Shown piece after piece: positions 1 through 7,585 of a stretch of 37,317 bases of DNA. The first letter of the stretch is position 1; each line of letters begins with the position of its first letter. Under the pieces are notes generated by a model. That model was not told the origin of the DNA. It saw only the letters and a list, made by a program, of their open reading frames with translations, and searched no databases. The stretch lies in assembly GCF_005845035.1 (NCBI RefSeq), contig NZ_SPFO01000020.1, positions 1 through 37,317 of the forward strand, given 5' to 3'. Origin of the DNA: Collinsella aerofaciens (GTDB lineage: Bacteria > Actinomycetota > Coriobacteriia > Coriobacteriales > Coriobacteriaceae). The translations under genes were made by a program, and so were the position numbers.

Positions 1-108
1 GGAGCTAGTTCCGCGTTGCGCTAGCTGCGGAAACGCGGGGTCCGTTCAAGCTGTTGCGTTGAGATTGAAAATCAACCGCAAACGCGTGCACTTTTATGGC
101 CTATCGGC

Positions 109-146
109 AGAAAAAGACCGCCGGCGCGGGGGCGGCGCCAGCGGTC
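109..146 (-). terminator. Rho-independent terminator of the small orphan gene
   Basis: A GC-rich hairpin at 116-146 has outer arms GACCGC/GCGGTC and inner arms GGCGC/GCGCC, with one C/A mismatch between them. On the minus strand it is followed by TCTTTTTC. It lies 27 bases beyond the stop codon of the minus-strand gene at 173-463. Confidence 0.75.
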
Positions 147-172
147 ACGTGAAAATCGGGTTTTATTGCCTG

Positions 173-463
173 TTAGGCAGCGACGGCCTCGTAGACCGTA
201 GCGCCCGCAAAGCTGTCATGCAGGCTCTTGCCGCAAATCCAAGGCAGCTCAACAACCTCGCAGACCGTATTGACCAGCTCGGAGCAGTCAGTAAAGTGGC
301 CCTTGTCGTTGAGGGCCTCGCAATCCTGAACACGCCAATAGCCATCGGTGTGCGTGATGTAGTACTCGTGATCGTCAATCGTCACAAAAGCGCGCGTCTT
401 GGAACGCAGCAGCTTCAGAAATCCTTCGAAGTCGATCTCGACGACATCTCCAGCCTGGAACAT
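173..463 (-). CDS. Small conserved-looking protein of unknown function (96 aa)
   Basis: I do not recognise this family. The start at 463 (MFQAGDVV) is chosen because a strong ribosome site, AGGAGGTAAC, lies just upstream; an in-frame ATG ten codons earlier lacks one. The protein is acidic, soluble-looking and has no membrane segment or signal. It contains a DDHEYYITHTDGYWRV stretch and three cysteines at about residues 48, 60 and 68, then WICGKS. The alternating hydrophobic pattern suggests a small beta-rich domain. It stands alone, with its own terminator at 109-146 and a non-coding upstream region shared with the divergent nitroreductase. No function is proposed. Confidence that it is a real gene is high because of the ribosome site, terminator and codon use. 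Confidence 0.75.
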   Translation of the reverse strand: MFQAGDVVEIDFEGFLKLLRSKTRAFVTIDDHEYYITHTDGYWRVQDCEALNDKGHFTDCSELVNTVCEVVELPWICGKSLHDSFAGATVYEAVAA

Positions 464-618
464 GATAGTTACCTCCTGGCCCGGCGCCACCACGGCGCAT
501 TGATAAACGTTGGTACTCCTTTAGTAAAACCTTTATCAGAGGTTATACGTTCGTCATTTAGGCAAGTGGTAAAAAACCGCAGGGTAGACGGGATAAAACG
601 TTTAACCATCCCATTTGT

Positions 619-647
619 TTGTCACATTCTGAAGGTACTTTTATGCA
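619..647 (+). promoter_or_regulatory. Possible promoter of the nitroreductase
   Basis: TTGTCA at 619-624 and TATGCA at 642-647 are separated by exactly 17 bases. The -10 match is weak. No better pair is seen in the 265-base gap between the divergent genes. The gap also holds GGGAT/ATCCC arms at about 590-615 around AAACGTTT, which could be an operator. Confidence 0.3.
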
Positions 648-758
648 AACCTACTTTCCCAATTGGAATCTATCCTTTTGGCCGGGCAATTGACCGTCTA
701 TCGTTTGAGCCCGACGGGTATGAACGGGGCATCTGCAACGCCACTACAAGGAGGCACC

Positions 759-1280
759 ATGGAGACTATCGAAGCGCTCATTCACCGCCGCAGCTGCCGC
801 AAATACAGCGATCGTCCCGTCGAGGCCGAAAAGCTTGCACGTATTATCGAAGCCGGCCAATATGCACCGAGCGGCATGGGCCGCCAGCCGGTGACGTTTG
901 TCGCCGTCACCGATCCCGCGACCGTCGAGCGTCTCTCGCAGCTTAACGCCCAAGTCATGGGTAGCAACGGCGACCCCTTCTACGGAGCCAAAACGGTTGT
1001 GGTGGTACTGGTCGACCGCAACGTGCCCACGCATCTGGAAGACGGCTCGCTCGCCATGGGCAACTTGCTCAACGCCGCCTATGCACTGGGTGTCGATTCA
1101 TGCTGGATTCACCGCGCGCATGAGGTCTTTGACTCGCCCGAGGGCCTGGAGCTGCTGGCCAGCTGGAGCCTGCCCGCCGACGGCAGCCTGCGCGGTGTCG
1201 GTCACTGCATTCTGGGCTATGCCGAGGACACGCTACCCGAGCCCAAACCCCGCCGCGACAACGTCGTCTACGTAAGGTAA
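759..1280 (+). CDS. Nitroreductase family FMN-dependent oxidoreductase
   Basis: A 173-residue protein of the nitroreductase fold, a family of FMN enzymes that use NAD(P)H to reduce nitro groups, quinones, enones or flavins. The substrate cannot be told from sequence. The N-terminal METIEALIHRRSCRKYSDRPV is the typical FMN-binding start (RRSxRxY), followed by APSGMGRQP, which matches the family APSxxNxQP motif, and a central ED-SLAMGNLLNAAYALGVDSCWI helix, also typical. The length is at the short end for the family. The start at 759 follows AAGGAGGCACC; an upstream in-frame ATG at 663 has no ribosome site. It is a single-gene unit followed by a palindromic repeat at 1296-1334. Confidence 0.88.
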   Translation: METIEALIHRRSCRKYSDRPVEAEKLARIIEAGQYAPSGMGRQPVTFVAVTDPATVERLSQLNAQVMGSNGDPFYGAKTVVVVLVDRNVPTHLEDGSLAMGNLLNAAYALGVDSCWIHRAHEVFDSPEGLELLASWSLPADGSLRGVGHCILGYAEDTLPEPKPRRDNVVYVR

Positions 1281-1295
1281 CCCAAGAGCGTCATA

Positions 1296-1334
1296 GGGGT
1301 AGCTAATTTGGGACGAGGCTATTTTAGCCACCCC
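1296..1334. repeat. GGGAC-core palindromic repeat (type A hairpin)
   Basis: Arms GGGGTAGCTAA (1296-1306) and TTAGCCACCCC (1324-1334) enclose a loop with GGGACGAGG. There is one A/C mismatch on the plus strand, which becomes a G-U pair in a minus-strand transcript. It lies between the convergent 3' ends of the nitroreductase and the minus-strand membrane protein, so it may act as a shared 3' end structure. Its GGGAC core resembles the other palindromic repeats in the window. Confidence 0.5.
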
Positions 1335-1403
1335 ACTCGCAACTTATCTTGCCGATGGAGTTGTCGTCGTTTCGTTCGTGTGGGTCGTTTCGGCGCCGTC
1401 GCC

Positions 1404-1919
1404 CTATTCGCCCTCGTCCTTTTGAGCGTCGGCGATGGTGGAGGCTGCCGCGACCATGCCGCGCTGGGGAGCGACGCCCGTCTGGGTCTGAGTGCCCTCG
1501 ACAACTTCTGTGCCTGCATGCGCGAGCTCGGGCGATTTAAACACCGCGTCCAAGTTGGCGCCACCGCCGGCGTAGCCAAGCGCAGCGAGTGCGATGACGA
1601 TCACTGCAACGACGACCGCGATCGGCACATAACGATGCCAACCAGCAGGATTGAGCCCACTGCGGCGAGCCGCCCCGCGGCTGATGTAGCCGAGCGTGCC
1701 GTCGTGCTTGAGCTTTGAGCCCACCACGCGTTTGCGGCCCCACAGCGAGCACTCTGCCTGCATTGCCAAGCGAGCACCTGTCGAAGGATAGCCGTATTTA
1801 GTGCGCTTGAACGAGCCGTCAAACCCCGAGGCGTGTTTGCCCCACGTCACCGATGTTGTGCGTCGGTTAACCGGCGCGGCACTCCGCCTTCTGCGGCTCG
1901 GTTTTGAAGTCTCAGCCAT
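1404..1919 (-). CDS. Basic single-pass membrane protein of unknown function (171 aa)
   Basis: I do not recognise this protein. The first 90 residues are rich in Arg, Lys, Ser and Thr (SKPSRRRRSAAPVNRR near the start) with GKHASGFDGSFKRTKYGYPS. A single membrane segment follows at about residues 99-121 (YVPIAVVVAVIVIALAALGY), then about 50 residues rich in Ala, Gly, Glu and Thr. By the positive-inside rule the basic part should be cytoplasmic and the tail exported. The start at 1919 (MAETSKPS) is chosen because composition becomes regular there; an in-frame ATG 18 codons upstream is also possible. The ribosome site is weak (GAGGGC). It sits alone downstream of the regulator gene at 2004-3221 on the same strand. 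Confidence 0.65.
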   Translation of the reverse strand: MAETSKPSRRRRSAAPVNRRTTSVTWGKHASGFDGSFKRTKYGYPSTGARLAMQAECSLWGRKRVVGSKLKHDGTLGYISRGAARRSGLNPAGWHRYVPIAVVVAVIVIALAALGYAGGGANLDAVFKSPELAHAGTEVVEGTQTQTGVAPQRGMVAAASTIADAQKDEGE

Positions 1920-2003
1920 ATGCCCTCGCACGCCGTAACCAAATCGAAACAATAACGCTTTGGACTGTAGCACACGCGTCGCGCGCGGTCACGGGCGCCT
2001 CGC

Positions 2004-3221
2004 TCAACGGTCATCGTCCTTCAGCAAGCGCCACAGCGTTGTACGGCTTATGCCCAGCACCTCCGCCGCACGGGTTCGGTTGCCGTAGAGATGATCTACA
2101 ACCAGATGCGCGATATCTCGCTCGGTATCGGCCAGCGGTCGCAGGATATACAGGTCGCTTTCGAGTGTCGGGGCGCCAAAGGTTGCGGTCTTAATCACGT
2201 CCTCTTGGGCTAGCACTTCCTCCGCCACAGCGCGATCCACCGTGCCCGCCCCCACCAATATATACAGTCGTTCCGAGACCTCGCGGAGCTGCAGATAATT
2301 GCGCGGCCAGCGGTAAGCATCGAGCGCCTTCATCGCCGCGGCAGACAGCATGGGCGCTGCCGTCCCAAATGCACCAGCGAGATATTCCAAATAGCGCGCA
2401 ATCTTTTGCGACGTGGCTCCCTGCTCGGCGATTGCCGGCGCCACGCTCACCGCACAGGCGAAGCGCTCAGTCACAAAGGCAGCTTGATCACTTTCGCTGC
2501 CGCCCGGCATGTCATTCGCCGTCAGCACCACATGGCAGCGCGTCGCCAACGCGGTGTCGGCCATCGTGGAAACGAGCTCGCGGAGACGCTGGGGGCCAAC
2601 CGTGTTCCAGCCCTCAATGCAAAGTGTCAGCCCCGTTTGGAACAACGGCGATTCGGCGCTTTTGAGCACGTGGCGCCAACCGCGATCGGTAAGCTCATCG
2701 AGCGCAACGGCAACAAAGGGTTGATCGGCAAAAGGACCGTCCAGATAGAGGCGCTTGGCGATCTCGACCTGACCCGCTCCCAGCTCGCCCTCGAGCATAA
2801 GGGGCACGCCGCGCGCGTAACTCTCGGCGACCGGCGCAGCTACCGAGGCCGCCCCCTCAACGATGCCGTACGCGCTCGATTCGTAGCGGGCCTCAACTTC
2901 GTCGGCGTTGAGCCACTCGATGCCCGCATGTGCCGCGGCGCCGCGTACCTCGCGGACCACGACGACCCAAAGGCCCCCGCCTTCTTTGTCGGTGGGGCGA
3001 ACGGTCAGGCTCAGGCGCGTACCCGCACGCCCCATAACCAGACGCGCGCCGTCTCCTATACGGTCGAGGCGCTCAGCGACAAAAGCCGCCACATCCCGCT
3101 CAAGCGCTGCGTCATTCATGGTCGAAATCGCGACGTCCCCACGCGCATCGATTGCCAATGCCGAGGCCCCGGCAGCAGCCAGGGCCTCGGTCAAGATGTT
3201 CAGCTTGGCATCGCTATCCAT
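2004..3221 (-). CDS. Degenerate NtrC/PrpR-like regulator with C-terminal Fis helix-turn-helix
   Basis: A 405-residue regulator. Residues 1-120 form an alpha/beta sensor-like region. The middle resembles the AAA+ domain of sigma-54 activators but is degenerate. Where Walker A should read GxxGxGK it reads GELGAGQVE, so the lysine is lost. No GAFTGA loop is visible, and the usual WPGNVREL is reduced to WPRNYLQLREV. The last 45 residues carry a clear Fis-type DNA-binding motif (NRTRAAEVLGISRTTLWRLL). It should bind DNA but probably does not remodel sigma-54 polymerase; action with the main sigma factor is inferred. The start at 3221 follows AGGGGC. It lies downstream of the YeiH-like gene on the same strand and may regulate it. 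Confidence 0.75.
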   Translation of the reverse strand: MDSDAKLNILTEALAAAGASALAIDARGDVAISTMNDAALERDVAAFVAERLDRIGDGARLVMGRAGTRLSLTVRPTDKEGGGLWVVVVREVRGAAAHAGIEWLNADEVEARYESSAYGIVEGAASVAAPVAESYARGVPLMLEGELGAGQVEIAKRLYLDGPFADQPFVAVALDELTDRGWRHVLKSAESPLFQTGLTLCIEGWNTVGPQRLRELVSTMADTALATRCHVVLTANDMPGGSESDQAAFVTERFACAVSVAPAIAEQGATSQKIARYLEYLAGAFGTAAPMLSAAAMKALDAYRWPRNYLQLREVSERLYILVGAGTVDRAVAEEVLAQEDVIKTATFGAPTLESDLYILRPLADTERDIAHLVVDHLYGNRTRAAEVLGISRTTLWRLLKDDDR

Positions 3222-3346
3222 GATTTGCCCCTGTCCGCGGCGACGTGCAACCGCCGACGGTCGCACGACCGAGTGTTTTAAAATTGAACGATATTGCTCA
3301 CCAAACACTATAGGGCAGAAAGCGCCGTCCTGCGAGTATAGGTGTT

Positions 3347-3372
3347 GCCCCGCATCGCCATCCTGGCGGGGC
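3347..3372 (-). terminator. Hairpin without U-tail downstream of the YeiH-like gene
   Basis: GCCCCGC (3347-3353) and GCGGGGC (3366-3372) form a perfect 7-bp stem with a 12-base loop. No T-run follows on the minus strand, so it is only a possible terminator or leader structure of the regulator gene. Confidence 0.3.
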
Positions 3373-3434
3373 GATAAGAGCTCTTCGGGACTTATAAACC
3401 TGCGGACAAGCCATACCCGCAAGAGCTCCTATCG
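3372..3434. repeat. Inverted repeat with SacI-type cores upstream of the regulator gene
   Basis: CGATAAGAGCTCTTCGGG (3372-3389) is mirrored by CCCGCAAGAGCTCCTATCG (3416-3434) with one mismatch and one extra base. It lies 54 bases beyond the YeiH-like stop and 150 bases before the start of the Fis-type regulator. It could be a terminator-like stem or a dimeric binding site for the regulator. Confidence 0.55.
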
Positions 3435-3487
3435 CTCCACCGCAGGCATGCGCTCACCAGCAACCAGCACGCAAATAAGCTACTCCT

Positions 3488-4522
3488 CTACCAGATTCCC
3501 AGCACGTGCTGCATTCCCAAACTCATGCACGCAATGCCAATCCAGCAGCAAAAGCCCAGCGCGATGGGCTTGCCGCCCTTTTTGACCAGCTCGACGATAT
3601 CGGTATTAAAGCCAATAGCCGCCATGGCCATCACGATAAAGAACTTCGACAGCTCCTTGATGGGCGCCGTAAAGGACGCAGGAAGCTGAAGCACCGTGGT
3701 GATTACGCTCGCCAGCACAAAGAACAGCACAAACATGGGAAACGCGCGTTTAAGCGAGAACGTGCTTTTGGCGTCGCCGCCGGCCTTGCGCGCCAGATGC
3801 ATCTGCCAGCATGCGAGGACCAACGTGATGGGAATAATGGCCAGTGTCCTGGTGAGCTTGACCACCGTGGCGCTCTCGAGCACATTGGCGCCGGGATGCA
3901 TGCTGTCCCAAGCGCTCGCCGCAGCCGTTACGGACGAGGTGTCGTTGATGGCGGTGCCGGCAAACAGGCCAAAGCCCTCGTTGGTCAGCCCGAGCATACC
4001 GCCGAGCGTTGGAAACACGAGCGCCGCGATAACGTTAAACAGGAAGATGACCGAAATAGCCTGGGCAATCTCGCGATCGTCGGCATCGATGACGGGCGCG
4101 GTCGCGGCGATGGCAGAACCGCCGCAAATCGACGAGCCCACACCCACAAGCGTCGCGATCTTACTCGGCACGTTCATAACGCGGCAGAGCACAAAGGCAA
4201 TGACAAGCGAAGTCGAGATTGTCGCCACGATAATCGGCAGCGACTGGGCGCCCTTGGACAGAATCTGCGAGAGGTTCATGCCAAAGCCAAGCAGGATTAC
4301 CGCGTACTGCAAGACTTTTTTAGACGTATAGGTGACGCCGGCGGCGAGCTGTTCGCGACGATTCTTGGGAAAGACGAGCGCCAGGACCATGCCAAAGAGG
4401 ATGGCGAATACCGGACCGCCGACCACCTCAATTTGTTTGCCGAGCAACGTCGCGGGAATGGCGATGATCAGGCAGAACAAAACGCCTTTCCAGCGCTCGC
4501 GTACGATATTTGCCAGTTGCAT
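3488..4522 (-). CDS. YeiH/UPF0324 family membrane protein, putative exporter
   Basis: A 344-residue polytopic inner-membrane protein with about ten hydrophobic segments, matching the UPF0324 (YeiH, PF03601) family in length and motifs: GPVFAILFGMVLAL, KKVLQYAVILLGFGMNLSQI, GVGSSICGGSAIAATAPVI and FAGTAINDTSSVTAAA. Members are annotated as putative sulfate exporters and none of these motifs fixes the substrate here. The start at 4522 follows AGAAGGAATCCC. The divergent GntR/FCD regulator at 4686 starts 163 bases away, a common arrangement in which the regulator controls its neighbour. The Fis-type regulator lies downstream on the same strand. Confidence 0.88.
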   Translation of the reverse strand: MQLANIVRERWKGVLFCLIIAIPATLLGKQIEVVGGPVFAILFGMVLALVFPKNRREQLAAGVTYTSKKVLQYAVILLGFGMNLSQILSKGAQSLPIIVATISTSLVIAFVLCRVMNVPSKIATLVGVGSSICGGSAIAATAPVIDADDREIAQAISVIFLFNVIAALVFPTLGGMLGLTNEGFGLFAGTAINDTSSVTAAASAWDSMHPGANVLESATVVKLTRTLAIIPITLVLACWQMHLARKAGGDAKSTFSLKRAFPMFVLFFVLASVITTVLQLPASFTAPIKELSKFFIVMAMAAIGFNTDIVELVKKGGKPIALGFCCWIGIACMSLGMQHVLGIW

Positions 4523-4685
4523 ATGGGATTCCTTCTTTCTATTTCACGTTTGCGACGGCTTATGATACGGCAACATTGAGCGCAGCCTTGCGCAAACACA
4601 GACTAAGATGCCGCAATAGTTCTCAGGCAACAGCCGAATTACCCACCGCGGAGAGCTGATTCGCGGCATAATTAACAACTGACAT

Positions 4686-5417
4686 ATGAGTTTGATAGAA
4701 CAGTTGCGAGGCGCTATGGAAGAATCGATGCACGTCGGCGAGCAGGAAACGAGCCTACAGGACCAGTCCTACCACACCATTCGACGCAAAATCGTCTACC
4801 TGGACTACAAGCCGGGCGAAAAGCTGGGCGTCAAGCAACTTTGCGACGACCTGGATATGGGGCGCACGCCCGTGCGCGAGGCTTTGGTTCGCTTGGCGCA
4901 GGAAGGCCTGGTGCGCACCGTGCCCCAGAGCGGCACCTACGTCTCACCCATCAACCTCACCCTTGCCGAGAGTGCCTGCTACATCCGCGAACATCTGGAA
5001 AAGCAGGTGATTGTGGAGTGCTGTGCGCGAGCCACGTCGGCCGGCATCGAGCAGCTCGACCGCGCCATCGTGCTGCAGGAAAAAGCCATGGCCGAAGAGG
5101 ATCGCATCGGCTTCTTTTTGAGCGACAACCTCATGCATCACATGATTTTTAGCATCGCATGTCGCAGCACCGTTTGGTCGTGGCTCGAAGAGACCAATGC
5201 CGACCTGGAGCGCTTCCGCTGGCTGCGCGCCGCCACGCAGGTTCTCGACAATCGGGACATCGTGAACGAGCACAAGCAGATTCGCCGCGCTATCGCCGGT
5301 CGCGACCCCATCGAAGCGAGCTTTTTGGTCAGCAAGCACCTGCACATGATGTTCCGCAACCAAACCGAAGTTCTGGACCAATTCCCCGAGTACTTCGAGA
5401 CCAGCAAGCTTCGCTAA
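4686..5417 (+). CDS. GntR family transcriptional regulator, FadR-type (FCD domain)
   Basis: A 243-residue regulator. Residues 26-90 form the winged helix (TIRRKIVYLDYKPGEKLGVK, then MGRTPVREALVRLAQEGLV, the GntR recognition region). Residues 95-225 form the all-helical FCD ligand domain; Asp147, His151, His196 and His218 fit the D-x3-H...H...H metal site of that domain, so a carboxylate ligand bound through a metal is likely. The start at 4686 has only a weak ribosome site; ATG at 4716 is an alternative that would shorten an unconserved N-terminus. It is transcribed away from the YeiH-like gene and probably regulates it. The stop codon shares its last base with a dispersed repeat at 5417. Confidence 0.87.
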   Translation: MSLIEQLRGAMEESMHVGEQETSLQDQSYHTIRRKIVYLDYKPGEKLGVKQLCDDLDMGRTPVREALVRLAQEGLVRTVPQSGTYVSPINLTLAESACYIREHLEKQVIVECCARATSAGIEQLDRAIVLQEKAMAEEDRIGFFLSDNLMHHMIFSIACRSTVWSWLEETNADLERFRWLRAATQVLDNRDIVNEHKQIRRAIAGRDPIEASFLVSKHLHMMFRNQTEVLDQFPEYFETSKLR

Positions 5418-5465
5418 CCTGCCAAAAAGGGACAGGTTTATTTTGGCAGGTTTTATCTGGGCAAA
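5417..5465 (+). repeat. Dispersed intergenic repeat B, copy 1
   Basis: Perfect 11-bp arms ACCTGCCAAAA (5417-5427) and TTTTGGCAGGT (5441-5451) enclose AGGGACAGGTTTA. The conserved tail TTTATCTGGGCAAA follows. The first base is the last base of the GntR stop codon. An alternative hairpin pairs ACCTG with the internal CAGGT. Other copies lie at 9278, 12452 and 12926. Confidence 0.9.
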
Positions 5466-5471
5466 TGCAAC

Positions 5472-5507
5472 AAGGCCCGGCTCCGTCTTGATGCGGAGCC
5501 GGGCCTT
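5472..5507. terminator. Strong hairpin between convergent GntR gene and glmS
   Basis: AAGGCCCGGCTCCG (5472-5485) and CGGAGCCGGGCCTT (5494-5507) form a perfect 14-bp stem with an 8-base loop. It lies 23 bases after the glmS stop. The U-tails on both strands are short, so efficiency is uncertain, but the position fits a bidirectional terminator. Confidence 0.65.
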
Positions 5508-5530
5508 AGTCGCTAGAACGGCGGAACCAA

Positions 5531-7378
5531 CTACTCTACCGTGACGCTCTTGGCCAGGTTACGGGGCTGGTCGACGTCGCAGCCGCGCAGGATGGCGACC
5601 TCGCGGGCGAGCAGCTGCAGAGGAACGCTCGCCGTGATGGGGCTGAACACGTCGCGGACTGCCGGCACGCGGACGATGCAGTCGGCGATCTTGTTGATCT
5701 CCTCGTCGCCCTCGGTGGCAACGACGATGACCTTGGCGCCGCGTGCCTTGCACTCCATAAGGTTCGACACGGTCTTGTCGTAGGTGGCACTCTTGGTGGC
5801 CACAGCGATGACAGGGAAGCCCGGGTCGATCAGGGCAATGGGGCCGTGCTTCATCTCACCGGCGGCGTAGGCCTCGGCGTGCAGGTAGCTGACCTCCTTG
5901 AGCTTGAGCGCACCCTCGTAGGAAATAGCGGCACCCATGCCGCGACCCACGAACAGCGCGGACTGCGCGTCCTTGCACAGCAGGGCGGCCTCATGAACGG
6001 CCTCGGTCTGGGTATCCAAAATCCACTGGATCTGCTCGGCCGTATCGGAAAGCTCGCGGAACAGCATGCGCGCCTGTTTGGTGGTCAGACGGTACTTAAC
6101 CTGCGCCAACAGCAAAGCCAGCAGCGTAAGGCTCACGACCTGGCCGATGAAGCTCTTGGTCGAGGCGACCGCGATCTCCTTGTTGGCCTTAGTGTAGATG
6201 ACGCCGTCGCTCTCACGCGCCACGGGGCTACCAACCACGTTGGTGATGCCGAAGACCTTGGCACCCTTGATGCGCGCGTCGCGAATGGCGGCAAGGGTGT
6301 CGGCCGTCTCGCCCGACTGGGACACGGCAACGACAAGCGTCGTCGGCGTGATGATGGGATTGCGATAGCGGAACTCGCTGGCCGCCTCAACCTCGGTGGG
6401 GATGCGAGCCCAGCCCTCAATAAGGTTCTTGGCGATGAGGCCAGCGTGATAGCTAGTGCCGCAAGCGATCACGTAGACACGGTCGATATCGTTGAGCTCC
6501 TCGAGCGAAAGGCCCAGCTCGTCGATGTCGAGCTCGCCGGCCGGCGTCATACGACCAACCAGCGTGTCGCGCACGACGCGCGGCTGCTCGTGAATCTCCT
6601 TGAGCATAAAGTCGGGATAACCGCCTTTTTCTGCCATGTCCAGGTCCCAATCGATGTGGGTGACCTTGGGCTCGATAACGTTGCCGGCCTCGTCGGTGTA
6701 CTCGACGCCTGCGGGCGTGAGCTTGGCAAACTGACCGTCCTCGAGCACCACGACATCGCGGGTGGCGTCGATGAGCGCGATGACATCGGAAGCAACATAG
6801 GAGCCGGTTTCGCCCACACCGACTACGATCGGGGAATCCTTGCGGGCCACGGCGATCACGCCGGGCTCGTCAGCGCACACGGCAGCCAGACCATAGGCAC
6901 CGACCACGTGGGTGCAAGCCTCGCGCACGGAGGCCATCAGGTCGTGCGTCTCGGCATAGGCCTCTTCGATCAGATGCGCGAAGACCTCGGTATCGGTCTC
7001 GCTCTTAAAGTGGTGGCCGCGACCCTCCAACTCTTCGCGCAGCTCGGCGAAGTTCTCGATGATGCCGTTGTGAACGATGGCGATACGACCGTCGCAGCTG
7101 GTGTGGGGGTGAGCGTTAACGACCGAAGGCTTGCCGTGGGTGGCCCAACGGGTGTGGCCGATACCGCAGGTAGCGTCGCTGTCAATGTTGGAAAGCTCGC
7201 TCTCCAAGCCCGCGACCTTGCCCACGCGGCGGATGACGTCGAGGTGCGCCGCGGCGCCCTCGCCCACCTCGAGCGCGACGCCCGAGGAGTCATAGCCGCG
7301 ATACTCCATACGCTTGAGGCCTGTGACCAGGATGTTCTTTGCAATATCAGAGCCGGTGTAGCCGACAATTCCGCACAT
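5531..7378 (-). CDS. glmS: Glutamine--fructose-6-phosphate aminotransferase (isomerising)
   Basis: GlmS makes glucosamine-6-phosphate from fructose-6-phosphate and glutamine, the first step toward UDP-GlcNAc for peptidoglycan. The 615-residue length is normal. It starts MCGIVGYTGSD, so Cys2 is the N-terminal nucleophile of the class II glutaminase domain (residues 1 to about 220, with GHTRWATHGKPS and HNGIIEN). Two SIS domains follow (VIACGTSYHAGLIAKNLIE, VSQSGETADTLAAIR, SYLHAEAYAAGEMKHGPIAL), and the end PRNLAKSVTVE is the family C-terminus. The start at 7378 is fixed by Cys2. Neighbours are unrelated and it is probably transcribed alone, from the promoter region at 7453-7512. No glmS ribozyme is apparent upstream, consistent with an actinobacterium. 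Confidence 0.98.
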   Translation of the reverse strand: MCGIVGYTGSDIAKNILVTGLKRMEYRGYDSSGVALEVGEGAAAHLDVIRRVGKVAGLESELSNIDSDATCGIGHTRWATHGKPSVVNAHPHTSCDGRIAIVHNGIIENFAELREELEGRGHHFKSETDTEVFAHLIEEAYAETHDLMASVREACTHVVGAYGLAAVCADEPGVIAVARKDSPIVVGVGETGSYVASDVIALIDATRDVVVLEDGQFAKLTPAGVEYTDEAGNVIEPKVTHIDWDLDMAEKGGYPDFMLKEIHEQPRVVRDTLVGRMTPAGELDIDELGLSLEELNDIDRVYVIACGTSYHAGLIAKNLIEGWARIPTEVEAASEFRYRNPIITPTTLVVAVSQSGETADTLAAIRDARIKGAKVFGITNVVGSPVARESDGVIYTKANKEIAVASTKSFIGQVVSLTLLALLLAQVKYRLTTKQARMLFRELSDTAEQIQWILDTQTEAVHEAALLCKDAQSALFVGRGMGAAISYEGALKLKEVSYLHAEAYAAGEMKHGPIALIDPGFPVIAVATKSATYDKTVSNLMECKARGAKVIVVATEGDEEINKIADCIVRVPAVRDVFSPITASVPLQLLAREVAILRGCDVDQPRNLAKSVTVE

Positions 7379-7452
7379 AGGATAAATCCCTTCGTCCGCT
7401 TGACTGCAAAACGTCCACGCACAAGGGGCGCTGAGACGTACAACGTTCGAGT

Positions 7453-7512
7453 ATTGTACTCACGCAAACGCAAGCTGATATACCAGAAGTGGTATCTCAA
7501 CTTAGATACCAC
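7453..7512 (-). promoter_or_regulatory. Likely glmS promoter with overlapping palindromic operator
   Basis: On the minus strand TACAAT (7453-7458) is a good -10 placed about 70 bases before glmS; the -35 is poor. At its upstream edge GTGGTATCT (7489-7497) and AGATACCAC (7504-7512) form a perfect inverted repeat, and ATACCA/TGGTAT with a GAAG spacer (7480-7495) forms a second one sharing the middle half-site. Three GGTAT-type half-sites near the -35 suggest repressor or activator binding. Confidence 0.5.
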
Positions 7513-7539
7513 CCGATGCACACATGCCCAGCCGGTCCA

Positions 7540-7576
7540 AACCGCCACAATGGGGACAGGCACCTTTGTGGTGGTT
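7540..7576. repeat. GGGACAGGCAC-core palindromic repeat C, copy 1
   Basis: Arms AACCGCCACAA (7540-7550) and TTGTGGTGGTT (7566-7576) differ by one base and enclose TGGGGACAGGCACCT. The repeat lies just 3' of the permease gene and resembles copy 2 at 9230-9264. Confidence 0.75.
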
Positions 7577-7585
7577 GGCACTCCC

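Noticed and set aside
1..108. Possible tRNA or gene end at the left edge
   Set aside because: There is a CCGCGTT/AACGCGG pairing at 12-38, but no T-arm, CCA end or coding frame can be supported.
7379..7452. Possible glmS ribozyme in the leader of glmS
   Set aside because: The leader is only about 70 bases, too short for the ribozyme core, and the ribozyme is mainly found in Firmicutes.
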